DNA of 64,000 bases from Stenotrophomonas rhizophila (GTDB lineage Bacteria > Pseudomonadota > Gammaproteobacteria > Xanthomonadales > Xanthomonadaceae), in contig NZ_RJKV01000004.1 in assembly GCF_003751305.1 (NCBI RefSeq), positions 62,001 through 126,000 of the forward strand, in the 5' to 3' direction. The translations under genes and the position numbers were made by a program. Below, piece after piece: positions 33,966 through 44,040 of this stretch (positions are counted from its first letter, which is position 1; every line of letters begins with the position of its first letter). The notes below the pieces were generated by a model. That model did not search any database, was not told the origin of the DNA, and saw nothing but the letters and a program-made list of their open reading frames with translations.

Positions 33966-34658
33966 TCACCGCGCGCCGGTCACCGGCAACAGCGGCATCA
34001 ACAACGCCCGGGCATCCAGCAGCGAATCCACGATGCGATGCCCCAGCGCGCGCAGCTCTTCATCCGGATGCACCAGGTCCGGCACCTGGATCGCGGTCAT
34101 CCCCGCACCCACGGCCGCGCGGATACCGGCCGGGGAATCTTCCAGCGCCATGCAGCGCGCCGGGTCCTTGCCCAGCTTCTGCGCCGCCAGCAGGTAGATG
34201 TCCGGGGCGGGCTTGGGATGCGCGACATCGCTGCTGGTCACCACCACCTCGAAGAACGGCAGCAGCCCGGCCGCCGCCAGCTTGCGCGAGGCACGCGGCT
34301 GGCGGGTGGAGGTCGCCACTGCACGTGGAACGCCATGTTCGTGCAGCAGCTGCAGGATCTCCAGGATGCCGGGGCGCAGCGGCAGACCCTGCTGCGTGCG
34401 CGCTTCGTACAGTTCGTGGCAACGCGCGAACAGCGCGGTGACCTGCTCGGCAGTGACCGTCTGCAGCAGCAGGCGTTCGCAGTCGCGGTCGCCCAGACCC
34501 ACCATGCGCAGCCAGAAGCCCTCCGGGAACGGCAGCGCCAGCTCCTGCGCCGCCTGCGACCAGCACGCGATCGAGACGCGCTCGCTGTCGATCATCAACC
34601 CGTCCATGTCGAAGATGACGGCGTCGGGCAGGAACGGCAGCGCGGCGAAGGCGGTCAT
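33966..34658 (-). CDS. HAD-family hydrolase (beta-phosphoglucomutase-like)
   Basis: 230 residues. Motif I AVIFDMDGLMIDSE, motif II (AVATSTRQPRAS), Lys in HPKPAPDIYL, and motif IV LEDSPAGIRAA. The helical cap after motif I is of the beta-PGM/GS1 type, so the enzyme probably dephosphorylates a small phosphosugar or nucleotide. Its ATG at 34658 overlaps the stop of rsuA (ATGA), last gene of the rsmC-rsuA-HAD operon. Confidence 0.88.
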   Translation of the reverse strand: MTAFAALPFLPDAVIFDMDGLMIDSERVSIACWSQAAQELALPFPEGFWLRMVGLGDRDCERLLLQTVTAEQVTALFARCHELYEARTQQGLPLRPGILEILQLLHEHGVPRAVATSTRQPRASRKLAAAGLLPFFEVVVTSSDVAHPKPAPDIYLLAAQKLGKDPARCMALEDSPAGIRAAVGAGMTAIQVPDLVHPDEELRALGHRIVDSLLDARALLMPLLPVTGAR

Positions 34659-35359
34659 GGGACGTTGAACAGCGTCTCGAGATCGGCCGCATCGAGCATG
34701 CGCCACTCACCTTCAGGCAGCTCCCCCAGCGACAGCCCGCCGATGCGGCTGCGGTGCAGCGCCTCGACGTGGTTGCCGACGGCCGCGAACATCCGGCGGG
34801 CCTGGTGGTAGCGGCCTTCGTGCAGGACCAGCTGCGCCTGGCGCGGACCGTTCACGTGCAGCTCGGCCGGCAGCAGGGGCTTGTCGTCCGATTCCAGCAG
34901 CAGGCCGCCGCTGGCGAAACGCGCGGTTTCATCGCCGCGCAGGTCTTCGGCCAGGGTGACCTCGTAGGCCTTGTCCAGGCGCGACTTCGGCGACACGATC
35001 CGGTGCAGCAGCGCGCCATCGTCGGTCATCAGCAGCATGCCACTGGTGTCGCGGTCCAGGCGGCCCACCGAGGACAACACCGGCGCACGGTCGCGGTAGC
35101 GCGGCGGCAGCAGGTCGTAGATCAGCCGGCCCTTGTCCTTGGTCGAACAGGTGTAGCCGCGCGGCTTGTGCAGCAGCAGGGTCAGCCCCTGCGGCGGGTC
35201 CAGCGGCTCGCCCTCGACCCGGATCGCCTCATGCGCGACCGCGTCATCGGCGTACAGCACCTCGCCCTCGGCATCGGTGATCAGGCCGGCACGGAACATC
35301 CCCTGCACCTGCTTGCGGCTGCCATAGCCGAGGTTGGCCAACAGCTTGACCAGCTTCAT
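34655..35359 (-). CDS. rsuA: 16S rRNA pseudouridine-516 synthase (RsuA family)
   Basis: 234 residues. S4-like RNA-binding domain at the N-terminus (MKLVKLLANLGYGSRKQVQG), then the RsuA/RluB catalytic domain with LLLHKPRGYTCS and the catalytic Asp in SVGRLDRDTSGMLLMTDDG, and GRYHQARRMFAAVGN. Start at the ATG at 35359, overlapping the rsmC stop by 4 bases. Neighbouring rsmC modifies the same rRNA. Confidence 0.9.
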   Translation of the reverse strand: MKLVKLLANLGYGSRKQVQGMFRAGLITDAEGEVLYADDAVAHEAIRVEGEPLDPPQGLTLLLHKPRGYTCSTKDKGRLIYDLLPPRYRDRAPVLSSVGRLDRDTSGMLLMTDDGALLHRIVSPKSRLDKAYEVTLAEDLRGDETARFASGGLLLESDDKPLLPAELHVNGPRQAQLVLHEGRYHQARRMFAAVGNHVEALHRSRIGGLSLGELPEGEWRMLDAADLETLFNVP

Positions 35360-36477
35360 GCGCGGCCTCCGCGGCCCCACTTCGGCTCGGTGCTGCGCGG
35401 CGTGCGGACCGGCGTGGCACTCTTGCTGGCCTTGGTCGCTTCGATCAGCTTGAAGCCATCGCGCTCGGCAGCCACCCGGACCTGGCCGAAGCTCTCGTTG
35501 AGAATGTGCTCGTACGGCAGGTGACGGTTGGCCACCAGCCACATGCGACCGCCCGGGCGCAGCGCCTGCGCGGCCACGGCGATGAAGCGCTGGCCGATAT
35601 CCGGGCGATCCGCGCGCGACGGGGTGTGGAACGGCGGGTTGGTCACGATGAAGTCGTACTCGCCCTCGATCCCGGCGGTGACGTCCTGCCAGTGATAGGC
35701 CAGCGCCGCCGGCTTGCCGAGTGCGGTCAGGTTCTCGCGGGCCAGCGCCAGCGCGCGGCCTTCAGCCTCGTACAGGTCCAGCGCGGTCACGTTCGGGCAG
35801 CGCGCCAGCACTTCGGCGGACAGATAGCCGAAGCCGGCGCCCAGATCGGCGCCACGACCGGCCAGATCGGCCGGCAGCTGCTCCACCAGCAGCGCCGAGG
35901 CGGGATCGATGCGGTCCCAGGCGAAGATGCCCGGGCGGCTCTGGAAGCGGCCGCCAAGGATCGCGCGCGGCGCGTCCAGGGTTGCCCAGCGCTGCGCGAG
36001 CGCGGCGTCGTGCTGGCCGTTGAGCGGCGCAGTCCAGTAGGCACGGCAATGGTTCTTGGTCAGCTTGCCGCCGAGGCCGGCCAGCTGCTGCAGGTCGCCT
36101 TCGCCGGAGCGGGCGCCTTCGTTGTTGTGCTGGCAGGCCACCACGATCCCGCCCGGGGCGGTCAGGGCCAGCGCACGGGCGAACAGCGCCTTGGCTTCCT
36201 CGCGCTGGCGCGGTGGCAGCACCAGCACCACGGCGTAGCGGGTGGCATCACCGGCCAGCTGCTGCTCCTCACGTACGGTCCAGCCGCTGGCTTCCAGGGC
36301 GTCGGCAAACGGGCGGAAGCTCTGCTCGCAGAGCAGCTGCGCCGGCTGGGCGTGCTCGCGCAGCGGCGCGCCATCGCGGGCGCGCAGGAACAGCACGGGG
36401 CCGGCCGGCCAGGACAGCACGCCACTGGCGAACGGCAGGAACAGGGTTTCCAGGGGAGCGTCGTGCTGGGCAGCCAT
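35356..36477 (-). CDS. rsmC: 16S rRNA (guanine-1207-N2) methyltransferase-like
   Basis: 373 residues. Two-domain layout of RsmC/RlmG: a degenerate N-terminal methyltransferase-like half and a C-terminal catalytic half with GRGADLGAGFGYLSAEVL (SAM site) and YDFIVTNPPFHTP, the NPPF motif of base-N2/N6 methylation. The basic tail SKSATPVRTPRSTEPKWGRG may bind RNA. First gene of a compact operon with rsuA and a HAD gene, joined by two ATGA overlaps. Confidence 0.88.
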   Translation of the reverse strand: MAAQHDAPLETLFLPFASGVLSWPAGPVLFLRARDGAPLREHAQPAQLLCEQSFRPFADALEASGWTVREEQQLAGDATRYAVVLVLPPRQREEAKALFARALALTAPGGIVVACQHNNEGARSGEGDLQQLAGLGGKLTKNHCRAYWTAPLNGQHDAALAQRWATLDAPRAILGGRFQSRPGIFAWDRIDPASALLVEQLPADLAGRGADLGAGFGYLSAEVLARCPNVTALDLYEAEGRALALARENLTALGKPAALAYHWQDVTAGIEGEYDFIVTNPPFHTPSRADRPDIGQRFIAVAAQALRPGGRMWLVANRHLPYEHILNESFGQVRVAAERDGFKLIEATKASKSATPVRTPRSTEPKWGRGGRA

Positions 36478-36620
36478 GCGGAGGGCACATCTTGAAAAGA
36501 GGCCGCCATTCTACCGGTTCGCCCCGCCAGCCCCGGATTTGCGTTTATTCAACGTCCTGTTGATGCCCTGACAACATCCAAACCGGCAGGGTGGAGCCTC
36601 ACTTCCCGTGGAGATGGCTC

Positions 36621-36884
36621 ATGCGTGCATTGTTTGTCGGTGGCGTAGTCGACAACAGCGAGATGGACATGGAGGGCAGCCAGCCACCGGTGCACTACCC
36701 CGAAGATACCGGCGGCGGCCATTCGCGCTACCGCCTCCACCAGGTCGGCAAGACCGCCGACGGCAGCGTGGCCTATGCGGTCTACGGCGCGCCGGACCTG
36801 GCCGACGAAGAGGTGGCCCGCATCGCCGATGAGCGGGCGTATGCGCGCCGTTTCGAGGCTGAACCCAGCGAGTTCATCCACTGA
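36621..36884 (+). CDS. Small hypothetical protein
   Basis: 87 residues, not recognised. Soluble, no membrane segment or signal. N-terminus MRALFVGGVVDNSEMDMEG, then GSVAYAVYGAPDLADEEVA, ending in a charged helix. The VVDNSEMDME stretch looks like a conserved short motif. ATG at 36621 is preceded by GGAG at an 8-base spacing, which supports expression. Divergent from rsmC; convergent with the DUF3247 gene. Confidence 0.7.
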   Translation: MRALFVGGVVDNSEMDMEGSQPPVHYPEDTGGGHSRYRLHQVGKTADGSVAYAVYGAPDLADEEVARIADERAYARRFEAEPSEFIH

Positions 36885-36915
36885 CGCCGCCCTCCGCCGG
36901 GCCTGCCCGCCGCGG

Positions 36916-37206
36916 TCACTCGCGGTAGGGCAGCTGCCGGATGGCCTTGATCTGGTCCAGCCACACCACGTGCTGCTGGACCGGCGTATCCAGATCGTCC
37001 AACCGCAGCTGGCCATTGCTGCCTTCGTTTTCCTCGGCGTCGCGGTACTGCTGCAGCGTCGGCTGCGCGGCCACCGTGCCGAGCAGGCGGCTGCCATCGT
37101 CCATGGTGAGTTCGACCTGGGTCTGGCCGTGCAGCTGCGGCAACAGCGCCTCCAGGGCCGCGATATCGGCCGGCTGGGTGTGGATGCGGGGGGCGTAACG
37201 GGACAT
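36916..37206 (-). CDS. DUF3247 protein (Sm-like fold)
   Basis: 96 residues. Matches the Xanthomonas-type DUF3247 family; as I recall, a member from X. campestris has a solved structure with a variant Sm-like fold, which suggests RNA or ligand binding. The Sm-like core is VELTMDDGSRLLGTVAAQPTLQQY followed by LDDLDTPVQQHVVWLDQI. Start at the ATG at 37206. Stand-alone gene. Confidence 0.75.
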   Translation of the reverse strand: MSRYAPRIHTQPADIAALEALLPQLHGQTQVELTMDDGSRLLGTVAAQPTLQQYRDAEENEGSNGQLRLDDLDTPVQQHVVWLDQIKAIRQLPYRE

Positions 37207-37271
37207 GGCAACTCCTGTGGCGTATGGCCTAAGTGTGCCGCCGGCGACGTCAACACGCCGCCAACGCTTAC

Positions 37272-39293
37272 TCAGCGGTTGCCGCCCAGCACACTGCGTA
37301 CGGCAGCCACCAGCTGGGCAACCGAATACGGCTTGGCCACATGCTCCTGGAAGCCGGAGGCCAAGGCCCGCTTGCGGTCATCCGCCCGTGCCAGCGCGGT
37401 CACGGCCACGGCCGGCAGGGCATCTGCCTCGACCCCCATGTTGTCGCGCAGTGTGCGTACCAGACCATAGCCGTCCATCCCGGGCATGCCGATATCGGTC
37501 AGCAGCGCGTCGATGCCGTCATGGCCTTTCTCGTTGAGCAGTGCCAGCGCTTCGCCGGCCGAAGACGCCGTGGTGACCGAGGCGCCCTGCTCTTCCAGCA
37601 GCCGCCGGAGGTACTCCAGCACTTCGGGCTGATCTTCCACAGCCAACAGGTGCAGGCCTTTGAGTGGATACGGCTCGATGATCTGCTCGGTGATCGGGCC
37701 GCTGAACACTTCGCGCAGCGGACGACCGTCGGCCTGCGGCTGGTAGCGCGGCAGGCGCACGTTGAAGGTGGCACCGTGGCCATGGCCGTCGCTGCTGGCG
37801 GCCACCGCACCGCCATGCAGCTCCACCAGCTGCTGCACGATCGCCAGGCCCAGGCCCAGGCCGCCATGTCGGCGCGTGGTGGTCCCGTCCGCCTGGCGGA
37901 ACCGGCTGAACAGGTGACGCAGGAACTCCGGCGCGATGCCGTCGCCGGAATCGGTGACGCTGATCGACCAGTGCCCGCCGTCCGCTGCCAGAGTGAGTAC
38001 CACCCGGCCCTCGGCCGGGGTGAACTTGATCGCGTTGGACAGCAGGTTCCACAGCACCTGCTGCAGGCGCGTGGCATCGCCGAGGACCAGGCACGGTTCC
38101 TCCGGCATCACCAGCTCCATGGTCAGGGCCTTGCCTTCGGCCACCAGCTCCTGCGCGCGCATCGCCTCTTCCAGCTGGGTGCGCAGATCGAGCATTTCCA
38201 CTTCCAGCTGCACCTTGCCCAGCAGCATGCTGCTCAGGTCCAGCATGTCCGAGATGAGCCGTTTCTGCGCCATCGCACTGTTGGCGATCACGCCCAGTCC
38301 CTTGTACATCGGGCTGGTGTTGTCGATGCGCTGGAGCAGCAGCTCGCTCCAGCCCAGGATGGTGGTCAGCGGCGTGCGCAGCTCATGCGAGAGCGTGGCC
38401 AGGAATTCATCTTTCAACCGCGCCATGTTTTCGGCGGCACTGCGCGCAGCGCGCTCGGACTGCAGCAGTTCCTCGCGCGCCATTTCGATCTCGCGGCGCT
38501 CGGTCACGTCCGGGCTGCTGCCGGCGAGACCGATGAAACGGCCCATGCGCGAGAACCGCGGCCGGGCGTTCATTTCCAGCCAGCGCCACTGGCCATCGGC
38601 GCGCCGACCGCGGACCAGGGCGTGCATGGACCGCTGAGATTTCAGCGATTCCTGGAGCTCATAGTCGAAGACCGAGGCATCGTCAGGATGGACCAAGCCA
38701 CGCCAGACATCGTCGGGCACGCGCTGCTCATCGCCGCCGAAAAACTCACTGAAGGCGCTGTTGACGAAGCGCGAATGGCCGCGCTCGTCCAGCACCCAGA
38801 CCGGCATCGGCAGGCCATCGGCCAGCGCACTGAAACGCGCTTCGCTTTCAGCCAGCTCCACTTCGATGTGCTTGCGGTGGGTGATGTCGAAGAACACCAC
38901 CGCCACCAGGTGCTCGTCCGGCTCGCCCACGCTGACCGCTTCCACCGAGTACCAGCGGCCCAGCGCCCGCGCTTCCATCTCGAACTGGCGTGCCTGACCG
39001 CTGCGCGCCACCTCGCCATAGGTGCGGTACCAGTCCGGCTCGTGCCCTGGCTGCAGGCTGCTCATCCGCTGGCCGCAGACATTGCTCAGCCCGGTATTGC
39101 GCGAAAACGCCTCGTTGACCTCCACGAACCGGTAATCCACACCCACGCCTGCGTCGTCGAAGATCACTTCGATGATGCAGAACCCCGCATTCAGGCGTTC
39201 AAGTACCGTGCGATACAGGGCCGGATCCGGCGATGAAGCCAGGAAGGAGGCGCGTTCCAACGTTGAGGTAGGCAGGCTGGGCAAGGGCGTCAA
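37272..39293 (-). CDS. PAS-PAS hybrid histidine kinase
   Basis: About 673 residues, cytosolic. PAS domains at roughly 25-135 and 150-265 (the second ends [17 protein letters not shown]), HisKA with [13 protein letters not shown], HATPase with [22 protein letters not shown] and GLGLGLAIV, and a C-terminal receiver ([15 protein letters not shown], phosphoacceptor Asp in [13 protein letters not shown], Lys in VAKPYS). The start is uncertain: the longest frame begins with a TTG at 39293. No partner regulator is adjacent. Probably senses a small ligand or redox state. Confidence 0.88.
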   Translation of the reverse strand: MTPLPSLPTSTLERASFLASSPDPALYRTVLERLNAGFCIIEVIFDDAGVGVDYRFVEVNEAFSRNTGLSNVCGQRMSSLQPGHEPDWYRTYGEVARSGQARQFEMEARALGRWYSVEAVSVGEPDEHLVAVVFFDITHRKHIEVELAESEARFSALADGLPMPVWVLDERGHSRFVNSAFSEFFGGDEQRVPDDVWRGLVHPDDASVFDYELQESLKSQRSMHALVRGRRADGQWRWLEMNARPRFSRMGRFIGLAGSSPDVTERREIEMAREELLQSERAARSAAENMARLKDEFLATLSHELRTPLTTILGWSELLLQRIDNTSPMYKGLGVIANSAMAQKRLISDMLDLSSMLLGKVQLEVEMLDLRTQLEEAMRAQELVAEGKALTMELVMPEEPCLVLGDATRLQQVLWNLLSNAIKFTPAEGRVVLTLAADGGHWSISVTDSGDGIAPEFLRHLFSRFRQADGTTTRRHGGLGLGLAIVQQLVELHGGAVAASSDGHGHGATFNVRLPRYQPQADGRPLREVFSGPITEQIIEPYPLKGLHLLAVEDQPEVLEYLRRLLEEQGASVTTASSAGEALALLNEKGHDGIDALLTDIGMPGMDGYGLVRTLRDNMGVEADALPAVAVTALARADDRKRALASGFQEHVAKPYSVAQLVAAVRSVLGGNR

Positions 39294-39496
39294 TGGGGCA
39301 GCTGGCGAAACAGAGGGACACAGGATCAGCCAATGCGCGTATTCGCAGTGTCAAGCGCAGTGGGGACTCGGGGTGCCGGCGGGATGAATTGGCGCCAACG
39401 GCAACCGCCGAGCATACACGCGTGGATTGTGGGCCACCCGGTTCGGGATCACACTGAGGACCTGATCCCACCCGTGATCGCGACGCAGGAGTTGTC

Positions 39497-40063
39497 ATGA
39501 ACCGCACATCCCTGATCGCCGGGGCATTGGCCGGCCTGCTGCTCATCGGCAGCGCCACCGCGGCCCCGCGCACCGTGACCGACCCGCAGGCACCGCGCGC
39601 GCTCGAGACCGCAGGCCCGGTCCAGGTGAGCTGGAGCGACCCTGCCCAGTTCACCGAGATCCGCCAGAGCAACAACCGCTTCGAGGCCGAACGCGGCGAC
39701 TGGGTGCAGCAGCTGGCCAAGTATGTGCAGACCACGGCCAGCAAACAGCTGCAGCCCGGGCAGACGCTGGAGGTGACCTTCACCGACATCAAGCGCGCCG
39801 GCGACTACGAGCCGTGGCATGGCCCACGAGCCGACGACATCCGGGTCATGCGCGATATCTACCCGCCGCGCGTGACACTGACCTATACGCTCAAGGATGC
39901 GCAGGGCCAGGTGATCGGTGAAGGCGAGCGCAAGCTGCAGGACACCGGCTACCTGCACAACATCGGGCGGCAGAGCGACACCGATCCGCTGCGCTACGAA
40001 AAGCGCCTGCTGGAGGATTGGATCCGGCGCGATCTGCGCAACGAGGCCACGGCCAGCAACTGA
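39497..40063 (+). CDS. Exported DUF3016 protein
   Basis: 188 residues. Signal peptide (LIAGALAGLLLIGSATAA). The mature part with VQVSWSDPAQFTEIRQSNNRFEAERGDWVQQLAKYVQTTA and VTFTDIKRAGDYEPW is typical of DUF3016, a periplasmic family of unknown function. GGAG stands 9 bases before the ATG. Convergent with alr, 8 bases apart. Confidence 0.82.
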   Translation: MNRTSLIAGALAGLLLIGSATAAPRTVTDPQAPRALETAGPVQVSWSDPAQFTEIRQSNNRFEAERGDWVQQLAKYVQTTASKQLQPGQTLEVTFTDIKRAGDYEPWHGPRADDIRVMRDIYPPRVTLTYTLKDAQGQVIGEGERKLQDTGYLHNIGRQSDTDPLRYEKRLLEDWIRRDLRNEATASN

Positions 40064-40071
40064 GGGATGCC

Positions 40072-41145
40072 TCAGCCGCCGGCGTACTCGCGCACGACCC
40101 GCTTCACGCCGCACGGCAGCTGATATGCGCTGACCCCGCACAGCGGCGCCAGGGCTTCGATGCGCGGGGCATCGCCCCATAGCGTCACCGTGCTGCCGAT
40201 GCCCGCCTGTGGCAGGTGGGTCAGGTCCACGGTGAGCATGTCCATCGAGACCCGGCCGATCACGATGCCCGGCTGGCCATCGATGCGGACCGGGGCGCCA
40301 TTCGGCGCGAACTGCGGGTAGCCATCGGCGTAACCGAGCGCGACCACCCCGACGCGGGTCGGCCGCTGCGCGACGAAGCGCGCGCCATAGCCGACCGGCT
40401 CGCCCACGGCGATATCGCGGACGGCGAAGATCTTCGAGCGCATCGTCATGACCGGGCGCAGACGCTCGGTCAGCGCCGTGTGCGCCGGCATCGGGTTGAT
40501 CCCGTACAGCATCAGGCCCGGGCGCACCCAGTCGCTGCGCACGTCCGGCCAGCCCAGCAGCGCCGGTGAGTTGCACAGGCTGGTCTGCCCGGCCAGGCCC
40601 TCAATGGCCGCGGCGAACACATCGGCCTGCTCGCGGGTACGCGGGCTGTCCAGCTCGTCGGCACGCGCCATGTGGGTCATCAGCACCATCGGCCCGACAT
40701 GCGCCAACGCACTGAGCGTGGCATGCGCGGCGCGGAATTCGTCCGGCCACAGGCCCAGCCGGTGCATGCCGCTGTCCAGCTTCAACCACACGGTGAGCGT
40801 GGCGGTGGTCTGGAACGCGGCCACCGCCTCGACCTGCCACGGTGCACCAACGGCAAACCACAGGTCGTGCTCGACGATCAGCGGCAGTTCGTCGGCATCA
40901 AAGAAACCCTCCAGCAGCAGGATCGGTCCGGTGATGCCGGCCTGGCGCAGTTCCAGCGCTTCCTCGATGCAGGCTACGCCAAATGCATCGGCCTCGGCCT
41001 GCAGCGCGCGGGCGCAGCGCACCGCACCGTGCCCGTACGCATCGGCCTTGATCACCGCAACGGCTTTGCCGCCCCCCAGTTCGCGTGCCAGCCGGTAATT
41101 GCTGCGCAGCGCGTCCAGATCAATCAACGCACGGGCTGGGCGCAT
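40072..41145 (-). CDS. alr: Alanine racemase, catabolic (DadX type)
   Basis: 357 residues. PLP enzyme interconverting L- and D-alanine. PLP Lys33 in [11 protein letters not shown]; the second catalytic Tyr is in [10 protein letters not shown], and the [11 protein letters not shown] segment is conserved. It overlaps the 3' end of dadA by 22 bases. The order dadA-dadX with a divergent Lrp regulator is the alanine catabolism arrangement, so this is likely the catabolic enzyme. It may also be the only alanine racemase of the cell. Confidence 0.93.
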   Translation of the reverse strand: MRPARALIDLDALRSNYRLARELGGGKAVAVIKADAYGHGAVRCARALQAEADAFGVACIEEALELRQAGITGPILLLEGFFDADELPLIVEHDLWFAVGAPWQVEAVAAFQTTATLTVWLKLDSGMHRLGLWPDEFRAAHATLSALAHVGPMVLMTHMARADELDSPRTREQADVFAAAIEGLAGQTSLCNSPALLGWPDVRSDWVRPGLMLYGINPMPAHTALTERLRPVMTMRSKIFAVRDIAVGEPVGYGARFVAQRPTRVGVVALGYADGYPQFAPNGAPVRIDGQPGIVIGRVSMDMLTVDLTHLPQAGIGSTVTLWGDAPRIEALAPLCGVSAYQLPCGVKRVVREYAGG

Positions 41146-42434
41146 GAACTCGGCTCACGGTGACGGACGGATGCGGCGTGGTGGTTGTAGCGGAAGATAT
41201 CCAGGCCTTCGGTGCTGATCTGCGGCTGGCGGGCATCCATCAGGTCGGCGAGGTAGCGGCCGGAGCCGCAGGCCATGGTCCAGCCCAGGGTGCCGTGGCC
41301 GGTATTGAGGAACAGGTTGCGGTACGGCGTGGCGCCGACCACTGGGGTGCCGTCCGGCGTGGCCGGGCGCAGGCCGGTCCAGAACTCGGCGCGCGACAGG
41401 TCGCCGCCCTCCGGGTACAGATCGCGCACCACCTTCTCCAGCGTGGCGCGGCGGCGCGGCGAAAGGGACAGGTCGAACCCGCCCACTTCGGCCATGCCAC
41501 CCACGCGGATGCGGTCGTCAAAGCGGGTCACGGCCACCTTGTAGCTTTCATCCAGGATGGTCGAGGTCGGGGCCATCGCCGGGTCGGTGATCGGCAGCGT
41601 CAGCGAGTAGCCCTTGAGCGGGTACACCGGCAGCTGCATGCCCAGCGGGGCGACCAGCGACGGCGAGTAGCTGCCCAGCGCGACCACGTAGTGATCGGCG
41701 GTTTCCAGCTTGCCGTCGATGCGCACGCCGGTGATGCGGTCGCCCTCGCTCTGCAGGCCGGCGATGTCCTGATCGAAACGGAATTCGACCCCGGCATCGA
41801 CGCACATCTGCGCCAGGCGACGGGTGAACAGCTGGCAATCGCCGGTCTGGTCGCGCGGCAGGCGCAGCGCGCCGACCAGCGTGTCGGCCACGCCGGCCAG
41901 CGCCGGTTCGTAAGCGATGATGCCGTCGCGGTCGAGCACCTCGTAGGGCACGCCGTACTGGGCCAGCACCTCGATGTCCTGGGCGGAGGCATCCAGCTGC
42001 TGCTGGGTACGGAACAGCTGGGTGGTGCCCAGGTCGCGGCCTTCGAACTCGATGCCGGTTTCGCGGCGCAGTTCGTTGAGGCAGTCGCGGCTGTACTCGG
42101 ACATGCGCACCATGCGCGCCTTGTTGATCGCATAGCGCTCATGGGTGCAGTTGCGCAGCATCTGCGCCAGCCAGCGGTACTGGTGCCAATCCAGGCCTGG
42201 GCGGATCGCCAGCGGCGCATGTTCGGAGAACAGCCACTTGACCGCTTTGAGCGGCACGCCCGGGGCGGCCCACGGGGAGGTGTAGCCGAACGACAGCTGG
42301 CCCGCGTTGGCGAAACTGGTTTCCAGCGCCGGACCGGGCTGGCGGTCGACGACCGTGACTTCAAACCCGGCCTGCCGCAGGTACCAGGCACTGGTCGTGC
42401 CGATCACACCGCTGCCAAGGACTAGAACGCGCAT
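41124..42434 (-). CDS. dadA: D-amino acid dehydrogenase, small subunit
   Basis: 436 residues. FAD enzyme that oxidises D-alanine and other D-amino acids to 2-oxo acids, passing electrons to the respiratory chain. FAD motif [17 protein letters not shown] at the N-terminus, [22 protein letters not shown] and the C-terminal [20 protein letters not shown] are DadA hallmarks. Divergent from an Lrp/AsnC regulator 149 bases away. Confidence 0.94.
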   Translation of the reverse strand: MRVLVLGSGVIGTTSAWYLRQAGFEVTVVDRQPGPALETSFANAGQLSFGYTSPWAAPGVPLKAVKWLFSEHAPLAIRPGLDWHQYRWLAQMLRNCTHERYAINKARMVRMSEYSRDCLNELRRETGIEFEGRDLGTTQLFRTQQQLDASAQDIEVLAQYGVPYEVLDRDGIIAYEPALAGVADTLVGALRLPRDQTGDCQLFTRRLAQMCVDAGVEFRFDQDIAGLQSEGDRITGVRIDGKLETADHYVVALGSYSPSLVAPLGMQLPVYPLKGYSLTLPITDPAMAPTSTILDESYKVAVTRFDDRIRVGGMAEVGGFDLSLSPRRRATLEKVVRDLYPEGGDLSRAEFWTGLRPATPDGTPVVGATPYRNLFLNTGHGTLGWTMACGSGRYLADLMDARQPQISTEGLDIFRYNHHAASVRHREPSSCAQPVR

Positions 42435-42583
42435 GACACCTCTCCAACCCGATCATTCCCTGCGCAGGAGCACGCCGGGACCATAATTGAGGAAGTATAG
42501 TCAGCCCAAACCAATCAATTCGCCTGTTTTTGAGCCTACAGGCAGGGTATTGTCCTGCAAACCCCCTTGAGAGGCTGACGCCG

Positions 42584-43063
42584 ATGGCCGTGCGTGCCCG
42601 CGAACTGGACAAGATCGACCGGAAAATCCTGCGCATCCTGCAGGTGGAGGGGCGCATTTCCTTCACCGAACTGGGCGAGCGGGTCGGGCTGTCGACCACC
42701 CCCTGCACGGAGCGCGTACGCCGGCTGGAGCGCGACGGAGCCATCACCGGCTACTACGCCAAGCTCGATCCGCACTACCTCAAGGCCAGCCTGCTGGTGT
42801 TCGTGGAGATCAGCCTGGCCTACAAATCCGGCGACATCTTCGAGGAGTTCCGGCGCGCAGCGTTGAAGCTGCCCAATGTGCTGGAGTGCCATCTGGTCTC
42901 GGGCGATTTCGATTACCTGCTCAAGGCCCGCATCAGCGAGATGGCCTCGTACCGCAAGCTGCTCGGCAGCACCCTGCTGACCTTGCCACACGTGCGCGAA
43001 TCCAAGAGTTACATCGTGATGGAAGAGGTCAAGGAGACCCTGACCCTGCCAATTCCGGATTGA
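42584..43063 (+). CDS. Lrp/AsnC-family regulator of the dad genes
   Basis: 159 residues. N-terminal helix-turn-helix (LDKIDRKILRILQVEGRISF, TELGERVGLSTTPCTERVRR) and C-terminal RAM ligand-binding domain (GDFDYLLKARISEMASYRKL). Close in form to Lrp/DadR; an activator of dadA-dadX responding to alanine or leucine is the likely role, from its divergent position. Start at the ATG at 42584. A short inverted repeat GCAGG-N7-CCTGC lies at 42542-42558 in the shared promoter region. Confidence 0.88.
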   Translation: MAVRARELDKIDRKILRILQVEGRISFTELGERVGLSTTPCTERVRRLERDGAITGYYAKLDPHYLKASLLVFVEISLAYKSGDIFEEFRRAALKLPNVLECHLVSGDFDYLLKARISEMASYRKLLGSTLLTLPHVRESKSYIVMEEVKETLTLPIPD

Positions 43064-43100
43064 TCCCGTCGCTTGGCTGGGCTGGGGGCTGAGACGCAAA

Positions 43101-43130
43101 AAAGGCGGCGCGCCTGTGCGCACCGCCTTC
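43101..43130. terminator. Imperfect hairpin terminator after the lrp gene
   Basis: AAGGCGG...CCGCCTT arms (43102-43108, 43123-43129) with a further GCGC/GCGC pair inside, preceded by an A-run on the plus strand, that is a T-run after the minus-strand small gene. It can serve both convergent genes. Confidence 0.65.
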
Positions 43131-43149
43131 GTTCATTGCGTCAAGCGCA

Positions 43150-43320
43150 TCAGCGCTGCTGTTTCTGGTCCTGATGCTTCTGGTCCTGCTGCTTGCCGCC
43201 CTTTTGATTCTGCTGGTCCCACTGCTGCTGGTTCTGCTGGCCGGGCTTCTGGTTCTGTTGCTGACTGCCCTGCTGCTCCTGCGGCATCTTGCCGGGACTG
43301 CGGTTCTGCTGGTTAGCCAT
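43150..43320 (-). CDS. Small glutamine-rich protein
   Basis: 56 residues. Begins MANQQNRSPGKMPQEQQGSQ and continues as Gln/Asn/Lys/Asp low-complexity sequence with QNQ and DQK units, ending KQQR; more than a third of residues are Gln. No Cys, no hydrophobic segment; intrinsically disordered. The ATG at 43320 has AAGAAGAG 9 bases upstream and a terminator follows the stop, so the gene looks real. Function unknown; disordered stress-type proteins have this look. Confidence 0.7.
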   Translation of the reverse strand: MANQQNRSPGKMPQEQQGSQQQNQKPGQQNQQQWDQQNQKGGKQQDQKHQDQKQQR

Positions 43321-43492
43321 GATTGCACTCTTCTTGAAAACCTCGGGGATGCGCTGTGTTCCGGCGCACGCACAGGGTCCCGCCGATCCGGTTAATCACA
43401 GGCGAAAAAACGGTGAGGCGATGCGTTGACGGGGATGACTGCGGGTCCTCGATGTAAACCGTTCAGATGACACCCGCAGCCGTTGCAGGGGA

Positions 43493-43912
43493 TCACGGCT
43501 TGATCTGCTGCCCATCCGCGCTGGGAAGCGAGTCGTAGTAACGGCCCGTGCGCGTATCGAGCACCCGGTTCGGCCCGACCTGCCGGGCCCCCGGAATGAT
43601 CCGGCCATGGCGGTCGTAGACCTTGCCCTGCACTGCGGGCCCCTGCATCGGCGCAGGCTGCGACGGCCCCTTGCTCTGGATGGGGTGCGTACGCAGCTGT
43701 TGCTGGGTCTGCGCGGACGACTTCACCGGCGCCAGCTGGCCAGAGAGACTGTCGGCCGGTGCCGGCTGCACCGGCGTGGGCAGCGGGACGGGAGTTGGCT
43801 GGGGAGTGACGACCGGACGCGTCGCGGTGGGCTTGGGCGGCGGACCGATCTGCGCACCTGCCGCCAAGGGCAGCACCACCAGCAGGGCGGCGAGGCAGCG
43901 TGAGCGGTACAT
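43493..43912 (-). CDS. Exported Pro/Gln-rich hypothetical protein
   Basis: 139 residues. Signal peptide (LAALLVVLPLAAGAQ). A proline-rich spacer follows (PPPKPTATRPVVTPQPTPVP), and a conserved-looking C-terminal part GKVYDRHGRIIPGARQVGPN, VLDTRTGRYYDSLPSADGQ. Family not recognised. Probably periplasmic or outer-membrane associated. The ATG at 43912 gives a proper signal peptide. Confidence 0.75.
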   Translation of the reverse strand: MYRSRCLAALLVVLPLAAGAQIGPPPKPTATRPVVTPQPTPVPLPTPVQPAPADSLSGQLAPVKSSAQTQQQLRTHPIQSKGPSQPAPMQGPAVQGKVYDRHGRIIPGARQVGPNRVLDTRTGRYYDSLPSADGQQIKP

Positions 43913-44040
43913 GGCAATCTCCCGGGCAGCGGTTCAGACCTTCACCATGCACCGGCACGGGTATCAGCGCGATGAACGACGCCGGCTTGGAACGTGCCAC
44001 GCCCGGCCCTATGTAGAGAGTCTCCCCGTGAGGACTGCCC

